61,402 nt of DNA from Tepidamorphus sp. (GTDB taxonomy: Bacteria; Pseudomonadota; Alphaproteobacteria; Rhizobiales; Tepidamorphaceae), in the NCBI GenBank assembly GCA_028280885.1, contig JANQKY010000070.1, forward strand, positions 1 to 61,402, in the 5' to 3' direction. Positions 41,883 through 50,013 of the stretch are shown here, piece after piece (positions within the stretch are counted from its first letter, which is position 1; each line of letters begins with the position of its first letter). The notes beneath the pieces were generated by a model that searched no databases, was not told where the DNA came from, and worked only from the letters and a program-made list of their open reading frames with translations. The translations under genes were made by a program, and so were the position numbers.

Positions 41883-42788
41883 CTATTTCGATAAAAGGGA
41901 TTTATCGTATTCCAGCGCCGTCTCCAGTGCCAGGGCCGCGGCATGGGCGCTGACGGCCGAATCCGGCTCGCGCAGGAAGGACGCGGTGAAGGTGAGCGGA
42001 TCGGGCTGCCAGCCCGGATCGAAGGTCCTGACTTCGCCGGAGCGCAGGTAGTCGGCGGCGAGCGCGACGGGCAAGGCGCCGATGCCGAGCCCGGCGCCGA
42101 CCATGCGGAACGCAGCCGACATCGACGAGGATCCGAACAGCAGCGCGCCGGGCCCGTAGCGCTCCAGCATCACGGTCTTGAGAACCCGGTAGGGGCGCGT
42201 GCCGCGGGCGAAGGTGACGAGCGGGTGGTCGCGCAACAGGTCCTCGGGGTCGTCGGGGATCGCAACATGTCCGGCGCGGAACCAGGTCAGCGGAAATTGC
42301 GGCAGGTCGATATTGTCGACGCGGTAGTCGGAGACCGGACCCATCAGCAGGGCGAGATCGATCGCGTTGCGCAACAGGTCCTCGCGCAGGTTGATGGAAA
42401 TGTCGACGCCGATCTCCACCTGGAGGTTGGGATAGGCGGTGCGCAGCCGGGCGATGAAGGCGGGCAGCCAGGCCTGCATGATGGTCTCGGAGACGCCGAT
42501 GCGCAGATTGGAGGCGATCGCGTCGGGCACCGCCACGTCGCGCAGGATCAGTTCGTTGAGTTGCAGATACTGCTCGGCATAGCGGATCAGCGCCTCGCCG
42601 CGCTTGGTCGGCGCCATGCCGGCCGATCGATCGAACAGGGTGACGCCGAGCGCCGTCTCCAGCGCCTTGATGCGGGTCGAGACGGCCGGCTGCGTGACAT
42701 TCATCCGTTCCGCGGCGCGGCGCACGCCGCCGGCCCTGACGACGGCGAGGAAGGTTCGAAGCTGTTCGATGTTCAGGCGCATGGACAT
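41883..42788 (-). CDS. LysR-family regulator of the 5-oxoprolinase/TRAP cluster
   Basis: 301 residues from the ATG at 42788 (M-S-M-RLNIEQLRTF); the frame extends to 42818. The helix-turn-helix is GGVRRAAERMNVTQPAVSTR and the effector domain opens SNLRIGVSETIMQAWLP. It is upstream of, and in the same direction as, the cyclase, TRAP, oxoprolinase and M20 genes, so it probably senses the cluster's substrate. Confidence 0.86.
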   Translation of the reverse strand: MSMRLNIEQLRTFLAVVRAGGVRRAAERMNVTQPAVSTRIKALETALGVTLFDRSAGMAPTKRGEALIRYAEQYLQLNELILRDVAVPDAIASNLRIGVSETIMQAWLPAFIARLRTAYPNLQVEIGVDISINLREDLLRNAIDLALLMGPVSDYRVDNIDLPQFPLTWFRAGHVAIPDDPEDLLRDHPLVTFARGTRPYRVLKTVMLERYGPGALLFGSSSMSAAFRMVGAGLGIGALPVALAADYLRSGEVRTFDPGWQPDPLTFTASFLREPDSAVSAHAAALALETALEYDKSLLSK

Positions 42789-43209
42789 GTCATAACGCGC
42801 GCTTGTCCCGGTTTGCACGCCTCAAAGCGCGAGCCCTCCCTTTGGGCTGTCCCGGCGCGGCCTCCAAGCGGGCGCGAAACGGCTTCGAAAGGCGGCCGAG
42901 TGTAGCGGCTCGCGCTGCCGTTTTCGATTTCCTGCGTAGACCTGTGTCTCATCGGTGCCCGGGCCTCGAATCGCGACAAAGAGATTTGCCGAATGAAAGT
43001 GCGCTGTCTCAATTTCGCAACATGTTTTGTCGACGACATAATGAGATAGAAATCATAAAAATCCAATAAAAACAACATTTTATATCCTGATCACAACTTT
43101 TAATAGCTGCATCAATAAAATGTGGCTAAAGGTTGACTTAGCGTGAATGGGTTTGCTACCAATGCGATTGTCAATTCCATTTTGCAACCTATTTTCAAGG
43201 AGTAAAGAC
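42789..43209. other. AT-rich divergent intergenic region, no gene seen
   Basis: The 420 bases between the LysR gene and the secreted-protein gene hold no convincing frame. From about 43000 to 43150 the DNA is strongly AT-rich (CATAAAAATCCAATAAAAAC). A plausible weak -35 (TTGACT, 43133-43138) lies about 70 bases before the secreted-protein start. Both promoters should be here. Confidence 0.5.
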
Positions 43210-43872
43210 ATGTACGGGGCATTGACAGAAACAGTTCTGCGAAAGGGGCTGCCGTTCGCTTTTGCAGGTGCCGTTGCCCTCTCGGCCAATACTGCGGCGA
43301 ATGCGTCGGAGTTCCACATGATCAATCCCGAAGACCTGAATATGTCGGTCATCACGTTCAACGCGGGATGCGATCTGGAACAGCCGATTCCTTACGTGAT
43401 CAAGTGCATCTATGAACGTATCGAGCCCCCCCGTGACGGGCCTGGCCCTAGCGGACGCGGCGACTGGCCCCCGGATAGCCTGATCGGCCTTTATGCGCTC
43501 TATGAAGACGCCGAGATTCCGTGGGAAGGCGGCGGTGCGCTCGCCCTGGCCTGTGGCCACGCCTCGATCAAGCTTCCGCAGGGCGCGGAGTTGGAAAAGA
43601 TCCGGCTGTCGCTCAACAACGACGAATACGCCTACTACGATGTCAAGATCTGGCAGGTAAGCGGCAAGCGGAACGACAACACGTTGCTATTTGCCGAGGA
43701 CTTCGGTTCCGCTCCGATTACGCCGGATGCGCCGGCCGACAATTTCAAGATCGAGAATGTGCATAAGCCACTTTCCGGCACGATCAACAACAAGAAGTAT
43801 TCCTACACGATGCAGATCTGTGGTCTGGGAATCTTCTATCAGGCGCGGATCAAGTACGAGCCCGCCAGCTGA
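43210..43872 (+). CDS. Secreted protein of unknown function
   Basis: 220 residues from ATG 43210, chosen for its AAGGAG ribosome site seven bases upstream. An earlier in-frame ATG at 43147 lacks such a site. A signal peptide is clear (GLPFAFAGAVALSANTAANA, cleavage about residue 32), so the mature protein is periplasmic or secreted. It has four to five cysteines (AGCDL, IKCIY, LACGH, QICGL), which would form two disulfides, and a beta-rich look (DEYAYYDVKIWQVSG, YSYTMQICGLG). It was not recognised as any family. Followed by two stem-loops. Confidence 0.75.
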   Translation: MYGALTETVLRKGLPFAFAGAVALSANTAANASEFHMINPEDLNMSVITFNAGCDLEQPIPYVIKCIYERIEPPRDGPGPSGRGDWPPDSLIGLYALYEDAEIPWEGGGALALACGHASIKLPQGAELEKIRLSLNNDEYAYYDVKIWQVSGKRNDNTLLFAEDFGSAPITPDAPADNFKIENVHKPLSGTINNKKYSYTMQICGLGIFYQARIKYEPAS

Positions 43873-43891
43873 TACTCCGCAACCGAGATTG

Positions 43892-43924
43892 CCTTGCGCC
43901 GACAATCAAACTGTCGGCGCAAGG
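43892..43924 (+). terminator. Strong 13-bp stem-loop after secreted-protein gene
   Basis: CCTTGCGCCGACA at 43892-43904 pairs perfectly with TGTCGGCGCAAGG at 43912-43924 around a seven-base loop, 20 bases after the stop codon. No T run follows, so it may stabilise the mRNA end or be an incomplete terminator. Confidence 0.6.
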
Positions 43925-44022
43925 AATAAAGAGATTTTCAGTCAAATACTCTAGGTTCTTTGTCTGTATCTCGATTCCAAGCGGAAAGGGGGGATTGTTT
44001 CTGTAGTTGTTTGCCCTGCTTG

Positions 44023-44049
44023 CCCCGGCGATTTCGCCGGGGTCTTTTT
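44023..44049 (+). terminator. Rho-independent terminator
   Basis: CCCCGGCGA (44023-44031) pairs with TCGCCGGGG (44034-44042) and is followed directly by TCTTTTT (44043-44049), a textbook plus-strand terminator. It is 150 bases past the secreted-protein stop. It could end that transcript, or a short RNA encoded between 43925 and 44049. Confidence 0.75.
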
Positions 44050-44353
44050 GTGCGCAGGGGGCTTTTTACTCACAGAGGTCGTTTTGCTCACAGATCGGGC
44101 AGTGCAGGAGGGTGCCGGTCGCCGGCCGGTTCGGTAGGCGATCGACCGGTCGCAGGCCATCGCCAGTTCGACGAGGCGGGCCGGCGTTCCCTTCTCGTGA
44201 TCGAGGTCGTCGAGATCGGCATCGGTGACGCCGCGTGCCGCGCAGGAGGCTTTCGACACGACGAGCCGGCCGCCGGCGCCGGCAATGGAGACCTTCCTGC
44301 GGGCGGCCGGTCGGTTCGCCTGGCCGGGATGAACCGTATGGAATTTTCAAACG
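44050..44353. other. Region without a supported gene; possible coding remnant on minus strand
   Basis: On the minus strand, around 44100-44270, a frame gives GGRLVVSKASCAARGVTDAD then KGTPARLVELAMACDRSIAY, which looks protein-like. It has no good start and becomes low-complexity (SKKPPAHKKTPAKSPGQ) further on. It may be the decayed end of a gene or coincidence; I cannot assign it. Confidence 0.2.
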
Positions 44354-45619
44354 TCAGGGCGCGCCGCCGGCGATGCGATCGGCGACGGAAGCCGACAGGG
44401 CGTTGAGGTCGCGCCAGTTCTCATGGGCCAGGCAGGCATTGATCAGCCACAGATTGTCACGGCCCTGGCTGTTCAGCACAGTGTGATAGAGACCGTCGCG
44501 GACCGCCCCGTCGGTGAAGTGCGTGTTGTAGTTGGCAAAGGTCATCACATGTTCCACCGACTGCAAGTCGGCGCCTTCCCGTTCGGTACAGGCGCGGAGG
44601 ATCGCCTCGGGATCGGCTTTGGACCGATCCGTCACAGACGCGTAGCAGACATAGGTGGCGACACCGTCGACGAGCGGCGACACGCGTCTGGACCCGGCGA
44701 CCTTGTCGTGAAAGTCGGCCGTTTCCAGATGGACACCGCGATCCTGCCCGTACCAGTTTCGGATGCGGGCCGCGACGGACATGTAGTGCCCGTGCGCGAT
44801 GCCGGAAGACAGGGCATCTCGCCGCTCCGGTTCGAATATTCCAAGCACGACCGGTGTGTCGGGCTGGCAGGCGATGACGAGATGCCGCGCGGATATCGAG
44901 CCGCCGCCGGCGTCGATGTGCCAGGTCGTCGTGCCGTGGTCGAAGCGCGCGCCGGTGACCGGCGTTTCGGTCTCCGCGCCGACCCGCTCGCCAAGCCGGA
45001 TGATCGCGTCCTCGAAGGTATGGAGCCGCCAGTACTGCTTGCGGATCCCGGCGAACAGGACCGAGGGTGTGAAGAACCGCAGAGGATAGATCGCCGGGAT
45101 CTTGTCGACCGGGCCATATCCGTAGGTGTCGCAGAATGTCGCAATCAGGGGGTGCAGACCGGACAGGCCGTGTTCCGACAGCCAGTCCGCGAGCGGGCGT
45201 GACAGGCTTGTCCTGGCGTCCGGCTCGCCGGCGTCGAAGCGCGTGACCGCATCGCGCCAGATATCGCGATACCTGAGAATGGCGCCCGTATTCTTCAGAA
45301 TATATACGAATCCGTGGAGCGGCGTTTTGTAAAAATCCCTGGCGATACTGTAGTCCGAGACGTATGTGCTCGGTGCAAAGGTCGATCTTCGCACGCCAAG
45401 GGTATCGGTGATTTCGAAGACCGGATTGTAGTCATTCGATGCCGAGCAGGTGCACATGTCGATGGCGGTTTGGTCGACATGTTCGGTTTTGGTTTTTTCG
45501 GCAAGCCGGTCGTTTCGTTCCAGAACGAGGCTGGAGATACCGTGTTGCTCGAGATAGTGCGCCGCGTTCAATCCGGAAAAACCGCCGCCGACGATGCAGA
45601 CGTCTGTCGATTTGTGCAT
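44354..45619 (-). CDS. FAD-dependent amine-oxidase-like oxidoreductase, paralogue A
   Basis: 421 residues with an N-terminal FAD-binding fold (TDVCIVGGGFSGLNAAHYLE, then ERNDRLAEKTKTEH) and a closing segment near the C-terminus (NLWLINACLAHENWRDL). Family resemblance is to protoporphyrinogen oxidase/flavin amine oxidases (NAD(P)-binding-8). The neighbour at 45817 is a clear paralogue sharing DTYGYGPVDKIPAIYP-like and YCVHTVL-like segments; the two are tandem duplicates. Substrate unknown. No export signal. Confidence 0.8.
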   Translation of the reverse strand: MHKSTDVCIVGGGFSGLNAAHYLEQHGISSLVLERNDRLAEKTKTEHVDQTAIDMCTCSASNDYNPVFEITDTLGVRRSTFAPSTYVSDYSIARDFYKTPLHGFVYILKNTGAILRYRDIWRDAVTRFDAGEPDARTSLSRPLADWLSEHGLSGLHPLIATFCDTYGYGPVDKIPAIYPLRFFTPSVLFAGIRKQYWRLHTFEDAIIRLGERVGAETETPVTGARFDHGTTTWHIDAGGGSISARHLVIACQPDTPVVLGIFEPERRDALSSGIAHGHYMSVAARIRNWYGQDRGVHLETADFHDKVAGSRRVSPLVDGVATYVCYASVTDRSKADPEAILRACTEREGADLQSVEHVMTFANYNTHFTDGAVRDGLYHTVLNSQGRDNLWLINACLAHENWRDLNALSASVADRIAGGAP

Positions 45620-45645
45620 GTGGATCTACACTTAAAACGTGAGTG

Positions 45646-45678
45646 TCGACTATAAAGTCGATCGAATTTGAAATTCGA
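45646..45678. promoter_or_regulatory. Clustered TCGA inverted repeats upstream of paralogue A
   Basis: TCGAATTT (45662-45669) and AAATTCGA (45671-45678) form a perfect inverted repeat around one base. GTCGAC at 45645-45650 and AAGTCGAT just upstream add further matching half-sites. The cluster lies 27-60 bases before the paralogue A start in an AT-rich gap (45620-45816); an operator is the simplest reading. Confidence 0.4.
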
Positions 45679-45816
45679 CTTTTACAAGCAATAACAAGGT
45701 CGAAATCATAGCTGTCGATCGGCCGAAGATCAAGAATTGGTCGGGGCCGGGTCTTTCGGGTGGTCGGCGGAATTTGGACCTGGCGTCGATGCGGCTGCGG
45801 ACGCTTCGTCGTATGC

Positions 45817-47142
45817 TTATCCGGATGCTTGCATCGTGGGATGCAGCGCCTCGACCCCCGGCGCGCGTCCGCCGGGCGAGGCCGTCCGCCGGGCGATCCG
45901 CGTCGCGACCGCGTGCGACAGGCCGCTCAGGTCGCGCCAGTTTTCCTGGGCCAGGCAGGAGTTGACGATCCAGAGATTGTTGCGGCCCTGGCCGTTCCAG
46001 ACGGTGTGATAGAGGCCCGCGCGGATCGCCTCGCCGGTGAAGTGGGCATTGTAGACAGGATGGATGGCGATCTCTTCGATCGCTTGCAACTCCGCGCCGT
46101 CGCGGGCGACGCCGGTCCGGATGATCTCCTCGGGATCGATCCGGTCGGCATCCGACAGCGGCGCGAAGGCGACATAGGTCGCAACGCCATCGACGACCGG
46201 CGTGTCGCGCCGGCTGGCGCAGATCCGGTCTTTCTGGCCGACCTCGCCGATCTGCATGTAACGATCGAAGGGGAACCAGTTCCGCACCCGAAGCGCCGCG
46301 CTCATATAGGCGCCGTGCGTGACACCGTTTGCGATGGCGTCGCGCCGGGCGGGCTCGAAGGTCGCGGAAATCGACGGGTCGTGCGGCGGGCAGGCGATCA
46401 CGACATGGTCGGCGAGAATCGGTTCGCCGCCGGCGTCGACCCGCCATCTACCTGTCTCCGGATCAAATGCGGCGTCGGTCACGAGCCTGTTCGTCTCCGC
46501 GCCGACCCGCTCGTCGAGCCGGCTGATGACATCGGCGAAGGACAGAAGCCGCCAATAGCGTTTCGTGAGCACCGATCGCAGCATTCCCGGTGACACGAAG
46601 CGCATCGGATAGATGGCGGGAACCGTGTCGATCGGGCCATAGCCGTAACTGTCGCCTAGAACGCTGAACATCGGCTGCAAGCCCTGAAGCCCGTTCGCGC
46701 CGAGCCAGTCGTTCAGGGGTACCGAGAGCGTTTCGGCGATCTTGCGATCGTTTTCGTTGAAACGGGCGACGAGACGGTTCCACTCGCGTAAATATTTGCG
46801 TATTCCAAGAATATTTCGAGCAAAAAACAAAGCGGCTTTGCGTTTTGACGAATAAAAATCCGATACTATACTGTATTCGGCGGCGGATGTCCGTCTTCCC
46901 ATCTGTTCGCGCCGAACACCGAGGTCCTCGGCCAGACGAAACACGCGATCGTAGTCGAAAGAGGTAAAGCAGGTTCCCAGTTCGACCGGATGCCCGTCGC
47001 TGTAGAGGGTTCTTGTCTTGCTGGCCAGCGTGGCGTTGCGTTCCAGCGTGAGGGTGGCGATATTTTGTTTCTGCAAATAGTAGGCTGTCGACAGGCCGGC
47101 GAAGCCGCCTCCGACAATGCAGACGTCTGTTGTTCTGGCCAC
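45817..47142 (-). CDS. FAD-dependent amine-oxidase-like oxidoreductase, paralogue B
   Basis: 441 residues, same architecture as the gene at 44354. FAD loop TDVCIVGGGFAGLSTAYYLQ, central DSYGYGPIDTVPAIYPMRF, C-terminal NLWIVNSCLAQENWRDLSG. It has a 20-residue C-terminal extension (TASPGGRAPGVEALHPTM) that paralogue A lacks. A 197-base gap separates the two, so they may be transcribed separately. Substrate unknown. Confidence 0.8.
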   Translation of the reverse strand: MARTTDVCIVGGGFAGLSTAYYLQKQNIATLTLERNATLASKTRTLYSDGHPVELGTCFTSFDYDRVFRLAEDLGVRREQMGRRTSAAEYSIVSDFYSSKRKAALFFARNILGIRKYLREWNRLVARFNENDRKIAETLSVPLNDWLGANGLQGLQPMFSVLGDSYGYGPIDTVPAIYPMRFVSPGMLRSVLTKRYWRLLSFADVISRLDERVGAETNRLVTDAAFDPETGRWRVDAGGEPILADHVVIACPPHDPSISATFEPARRDAIANGVTHGAYMSAALRVRNWFPFDRYMQIGEVGQKDRICASRRDTPVVDGVATYVAFAPLSDADRIDPEEIIRTGVARDGAELQAIEEIAIHPVYNAHFTGEAIRAGLYHTVWNGQGRNNLWIVNSCLAQENWRDLSGLSHAVATRIARRTASPGGRAPGVEALHPTMQASG

Positions 47143-47301
47143 TACTTTAGCCCCGTTGTCAAAAATTTGTCCCCAAGAGAAAAAGTAAAACTACGTGCAA
47201 ATAGGCAAAAAGATCTCAGCGAGAGACGGGCGCCGGGGACAAGAGTATCATGAACAGCGGATTTGGCGCCACTGTGTGAGGCGCGGTTGTATCGGGCGGC
47301 T

Positions 47302-48093
47302 CTATCGGAGGGGGGATGTCAGGACGGCCTTAAGGTCTGATCCGACCTCCAGCCCCAATCGAGCGGCAGCCCGGTTGCATCGGCTGATCCTGCCGGTTTG
47401 TAGCGCCGACAGGGCGTCGCCGATGCGGGCGCTCAGATGGGAGACCGTCACCGCGGCGACGCCGGTTCGGTCGAGTGCCGGCAGGCGGGTGGTGCCCGCG
47501 TCGTCCTTGCCGATGCCGGCATCGTTGAAGACGGCGAGGCGGGCCGCAGCCTTCAGCGCGCGCGCCGGATCGCCGCCGATCAAACCGCCATGCGACCCGG
47601 TCACGATGATGCGGTCGCGATCCTCCGGCTTAACCAGCGAGGCGGAATCGACGCACAGGACGGTGACGCCGTCCGCAGGGTGCTCGAACCGGCTTTCCGC
47701 GATCGCATCGAGCCGGGCGCGCGGCGGCTCGGCGGCCATGAGCAGGCGCGCGGCCTCGGCGACCGGCAGCCCCGGTTCGAGGCCGAGCGACCGGGCCGGC
47801 GCGTTGACGGTACTGATCACGCCCGTCGCCATCATGTCCTCGGCCGAGCCGATGCGGCAGGTCATGCAATCAGCGGCCGCGGCCGCCATGCCGGCATCGC
47901 CGAGCGCCAGCACACCGGCGACGCCGGCCTGCTCGCATCCGATCCCGGCATCGTTGAAGAGGACGGCGCGCAGTCCGGCCCGCGAGGCGAGCGTCGCCGG
48001 ATAGCGGCCGCCATGCGAGCCGCAGACCGCGACGCCGCCGGCCATGTCGGCGGTGACGTCGGTGATCGAGCCAAGAAGACGGGGCGCATCCAT
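47302..48093 (-). CDS. Unrecognised two-module protein with repeated SHGG and NDAGIG motifs
   Basis: 263 residues from the ATG at 48093. The chain contains two copies of one module, about residues 19-108 and 160-251. Each has VxGSHGG (23-29; 164-170), LAVFNDAGIG-type (46-52; 189-195) and a closing RIG...T-G-x-I-S...N...A-R-LGLE-x-G (80-108; 223-251). Repeated Ser-His-Gly-Gly and Asn-Asp-Ala-Gly suggest a phosphate- or metal-binding or catalytic site per module. There is no signal peptide. It is divergent from the IclR-E1-ALS operon across a shared control region, so a role in the same pathway is likely. I do not recognise the family. Confidence 0.7.
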   Translation of the reverse strand: MDAPRLLGSITDVTADMAGGVAVCGSHGGRYPATLASRAGLRAVLFNDAGIGCEQAGVAGVLALGDAGMAAAAADCMTCRIGSAEDMMATGVISTVNAPARSLGLEPGLPVAEAARLLMAAEPPRARLDAIAESRFEHPADGVTVLCVDSASLVKPEDRDRIIVTGSHGGLIGGDPARALKAAARLAVFNDAGIGKDDAGTTRLPALDRTGVAAVTVSHLSARIGDALSALQTGRISRCNRAAARLGLEVGSDLKAVLTSPLR

Positions 48094-48112
48094 GCCATGC
48101 TCGATAGATCGG

Positions 48113-48143
48113 TTGACACGTATACACAAGTAATTCCTATAAT
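48113..48143 (+). promoter_or_regulatory. Candidate promoter of the IclR operon
   Basis: TTGACA (48113-48118) and the perfect -10 TATAAT (48138-48143) are separated by 19 bases, longer than the ideal 17. The box pair lies 45 bases before the IclR start codon and just upstream of the palindrome at 48156. Confidence 0.55.
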
Positions 48144-48155
48144 GAAGGATAATTG

Positions 48156-48170
48156 TTCCGATAATCGGAA
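48156..48170. promoter_or_regulatory. 15-bp palindrome, probable IclR-type operator
   Basis: TTCCGAT (48156-48162), one A, ATCGGAA (48164-48170): a perfect palindrome. It lies between the candidate -10 box and the IclR start, where binding would block initiation. TTCCG/CGGAA half-sites are of the kind used by IclR-family regulators. Confidence 0.6.
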
Positions 48171-48187
48171 TTCAGTGGGAGGGACTG

Positions 48188-49003
48188 GTGACAGCCGATG
48201 TGTCGACAACGGGATCGATCGCGCGCGCGGCGGCGATCCTGACGGCGTTGTCGGACGCACCGGACGGCGAGACGCTGACCGTACTGGTCAGCCGCACCGG
48301 CTTCACCAAGACGACGACGCACCGGGTCCTGGCCTCGCTGCAGGCCGTGGACTTCGTCTTTCAGGATCCGCTCAGCCGGCGCTATCGGCTTGGCGGCAGG
48401 CTGGCCGAGATCGGCTGGCGGGCGGAGGGGCTCGACCTTGCCGCGATGGCCGAGCGCGGCATGAAGCGGCTCGCGGCGCTGACCGAGGACACGGTGTTCC
48501 TGTCGATGCCCGAAGGCAGCGCCTCGATCTGCGTGGCGCGCGAGGTCGGCGCCTTTCCCATCAAGACGCTGACGCTGGAACGCGGCGACCGGCGGCCGCT
48601 CGGGGTGGGTGCCGGCGCGCTGGCGCTCTATTCGGCGATGCCGGACGCGCGGCGGATCGCCACCAACAAGGCCAATCGCCACTGGCTTGCCGAATACAGA
48701 GCCGACAAGTACCGGCTCGAGACATTGCGCGACGATGCGCTGAAGCGCGGCTACGCGCTCAATCGCGGCGGCATCGTGCGCGGCATGAACGCTATCGGCC
48801 TGCCGGTCATAACGAAGGACGGCCGGTTGGTCGCGGCGCTTGCGATCGGCGCGATCGAGGACCGGACGACGCCGGAGCGGATCGAAACGCTCCTGCTGCC
48901 GGCCTTGCGGGAGGAGGCGGCACGGCTTTCGGACAGCCTGAGCGCCTTCAGGGACACGAACAGGACTGGAAAAGACGTCAGCAACGGGGAGACGCAGGCT
49001 TGA
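48188..49003 (+). CDS. IclR-family transcriptional regulator
   Basis: 271 residues with a GTG start at 48188, preceded by GGGAGG. An N-terminal winged helix (SIARAAAILTALSDAPDGET, FTKTTTHRVLASLQ) is followed by an effector domain with the family ILVE-like core (IATNKANRHWLAEY, GMNAIGLPVITKDGR). First gene of the operon with E1, ALS-like and SDR genes; divergent from the two-module gene. It probably responds to the pathway substrate. Its stop overlaps the TTG start of the next gene. Confidence 0.88.
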   Translation: MTADVSTTGSIARAAAILTALSDAPDGETLTVLVSRTGFTKTTTHRVLASLQAVDFVFQDPLSRRYRLGGRLAEIGWRAEGLDLAAMAERGMKRLAALTEDTVFLSMPEGSASICVAREVGAFPIKTLTLERGDRRPLGVGAGALALYSAMPDARRIATNKANRHWLAEYRADKYRLETLRDDALKRGYALNRGGIVRGMNAIGLPVITKDGRLVAALAIGAIEDRTTPERIETLLLPALREEAARLSDSLSAFRDTNRTGKDVSNGETQA

Positions 49004-50013
49004 AAGAGGATAATCACGGCCGGGCCAATCTGGATCGGGAGCAGGGCCTGTCCATGCTCGTGATGATGGAGCGCATCCGCGCCTTCGAGGAGCAGGCCGA
49101 ACTGGCCGCGACCCGGGACGGGCTGGTGCTCGGCGCGATCCATCTGTCGATCGGCCAGGAGGCGATCCCCGCAGGCCTGATGCCGCATCTGCGCCGCGAC
49201 GACCTGCTTCTGTCGACCCATCGCGGCCACGGCCATACACTTGCCAAGGGCGCCGATCCAACCGCGATGATGAAGGAGCTGCTCGGCCGCGAAGGGGGCT
49301 GCTGCGGCGGCAAGGGCGGGTCGATGCATATCGCCGATTTCGATGTCGGCATGCTCGGCGCCAATGGTGTCGTCGGCGCCAATATCACGATCGCCGCCGG
49401 CGCCGCCCACGGCATCAAACTGTTGGGGGACGATCGCATCGTCGTCGACATTTTTGGCGACGGGGCGATCAATCGCGGGCCCTTCCTGGAAGGCATCAAC
49501 TGGGCCGGCGTGTTCGATCTGCCGATCCTGTTCATCTGCGAGGACAACCAGTATTCGGCCTCGACCAGGACCGGCGACATGACCTCCGGCCCGGGCCCGG
49601 CGGAGCGGGCGCGGTCGCTTGGCCTGCGCACCAGCGAGGTCGACGGCAACGACGTGCAGGCGGTCCACGCGGTCGCCGCTGAAATCGTGTCGCGCATCCG
49701 CGAGACCCGGCGGCCGGAATTCCTGCACGCCAGGACCTATCGGCTGCACGGGCATACCTATTTCGATCCGGCGACCTACCGGCCGCAGGGCGAGGCCGAC
49801 CGGATGCGCGAGACGAGCGATCCGATCACGCGGCAGCGGGCGCTGCTTGCCGCAGCCGGGGTCAGGGCCAGCGAACTCGACGCGCTACGCCATGCCGCGC
49901 AGGAGGAGATGGCCACAGCGCTTGCGAATGCGACCGCTGCGCCATGGCCGGCCGACGAGACCGTGTTCGACGATGTCCAGGACATCGGCTCGCCGGTTCG
50001 GGAGGCGTTCTGA
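49000..50013 (+). CDS. 2-oxoacid/acetoin dehydrogenase-type E1 alpha subunit
   Basis: 337-residue ThDP-dependent E1 alpha. The phosphate motif is GDGAINRGPFLEG...CEDNQYSAS (GDG...N). The HRGHGHTLAKG and GCCGGKGGSMHIAD segments are typical of AcoA/PdhA. A TTG start at 49000 is inferred: no ATG fits, a GGGGAG site lies ten bases upstream, and it overlaps the IclR stop as TTGA. Forms a heterotetramer with the next gene product. No E2 or E3 gene is adjacent, so the partner is elsewhere or absent. Confidence 0.87.
   Translation: MKEDNHGRANLDREQGLSMLVMMERIRAFEEQAELAATRDGLVLGAIHLSIGQEAIPAGLMPHLRRDDLLLSTHRGHGHTLAKGADPTAMMKELLGREGGCCGGKGGSMHIADFDVGMLGANGVVGANITIAAGAAHGIKLLGDDRIVVDIFGDGAINRGPFLEGINWAGVFDLPILFICEDNQYSASTRTGDMTSGPGPAERARSLGLRTSEVDGNDVQAVHAVAAEIVSRIRETRRPEFLHARTYRLHGHTYFDPATYRPQGEADRMRETSDPITRQRALLAAAGVRASELDALRHAAQEEMATALANATAAPWPADETVFDDVQDIGSPVREAF

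Noticed and set aside
47437..48999. Upstream extension of the E1 alpha frame to 47437
   Set aside because: The extension overlaps the two-module gene antisense and the IclR gene out of frame; a TTG start at 49000 with a ribosome site explains the gene.
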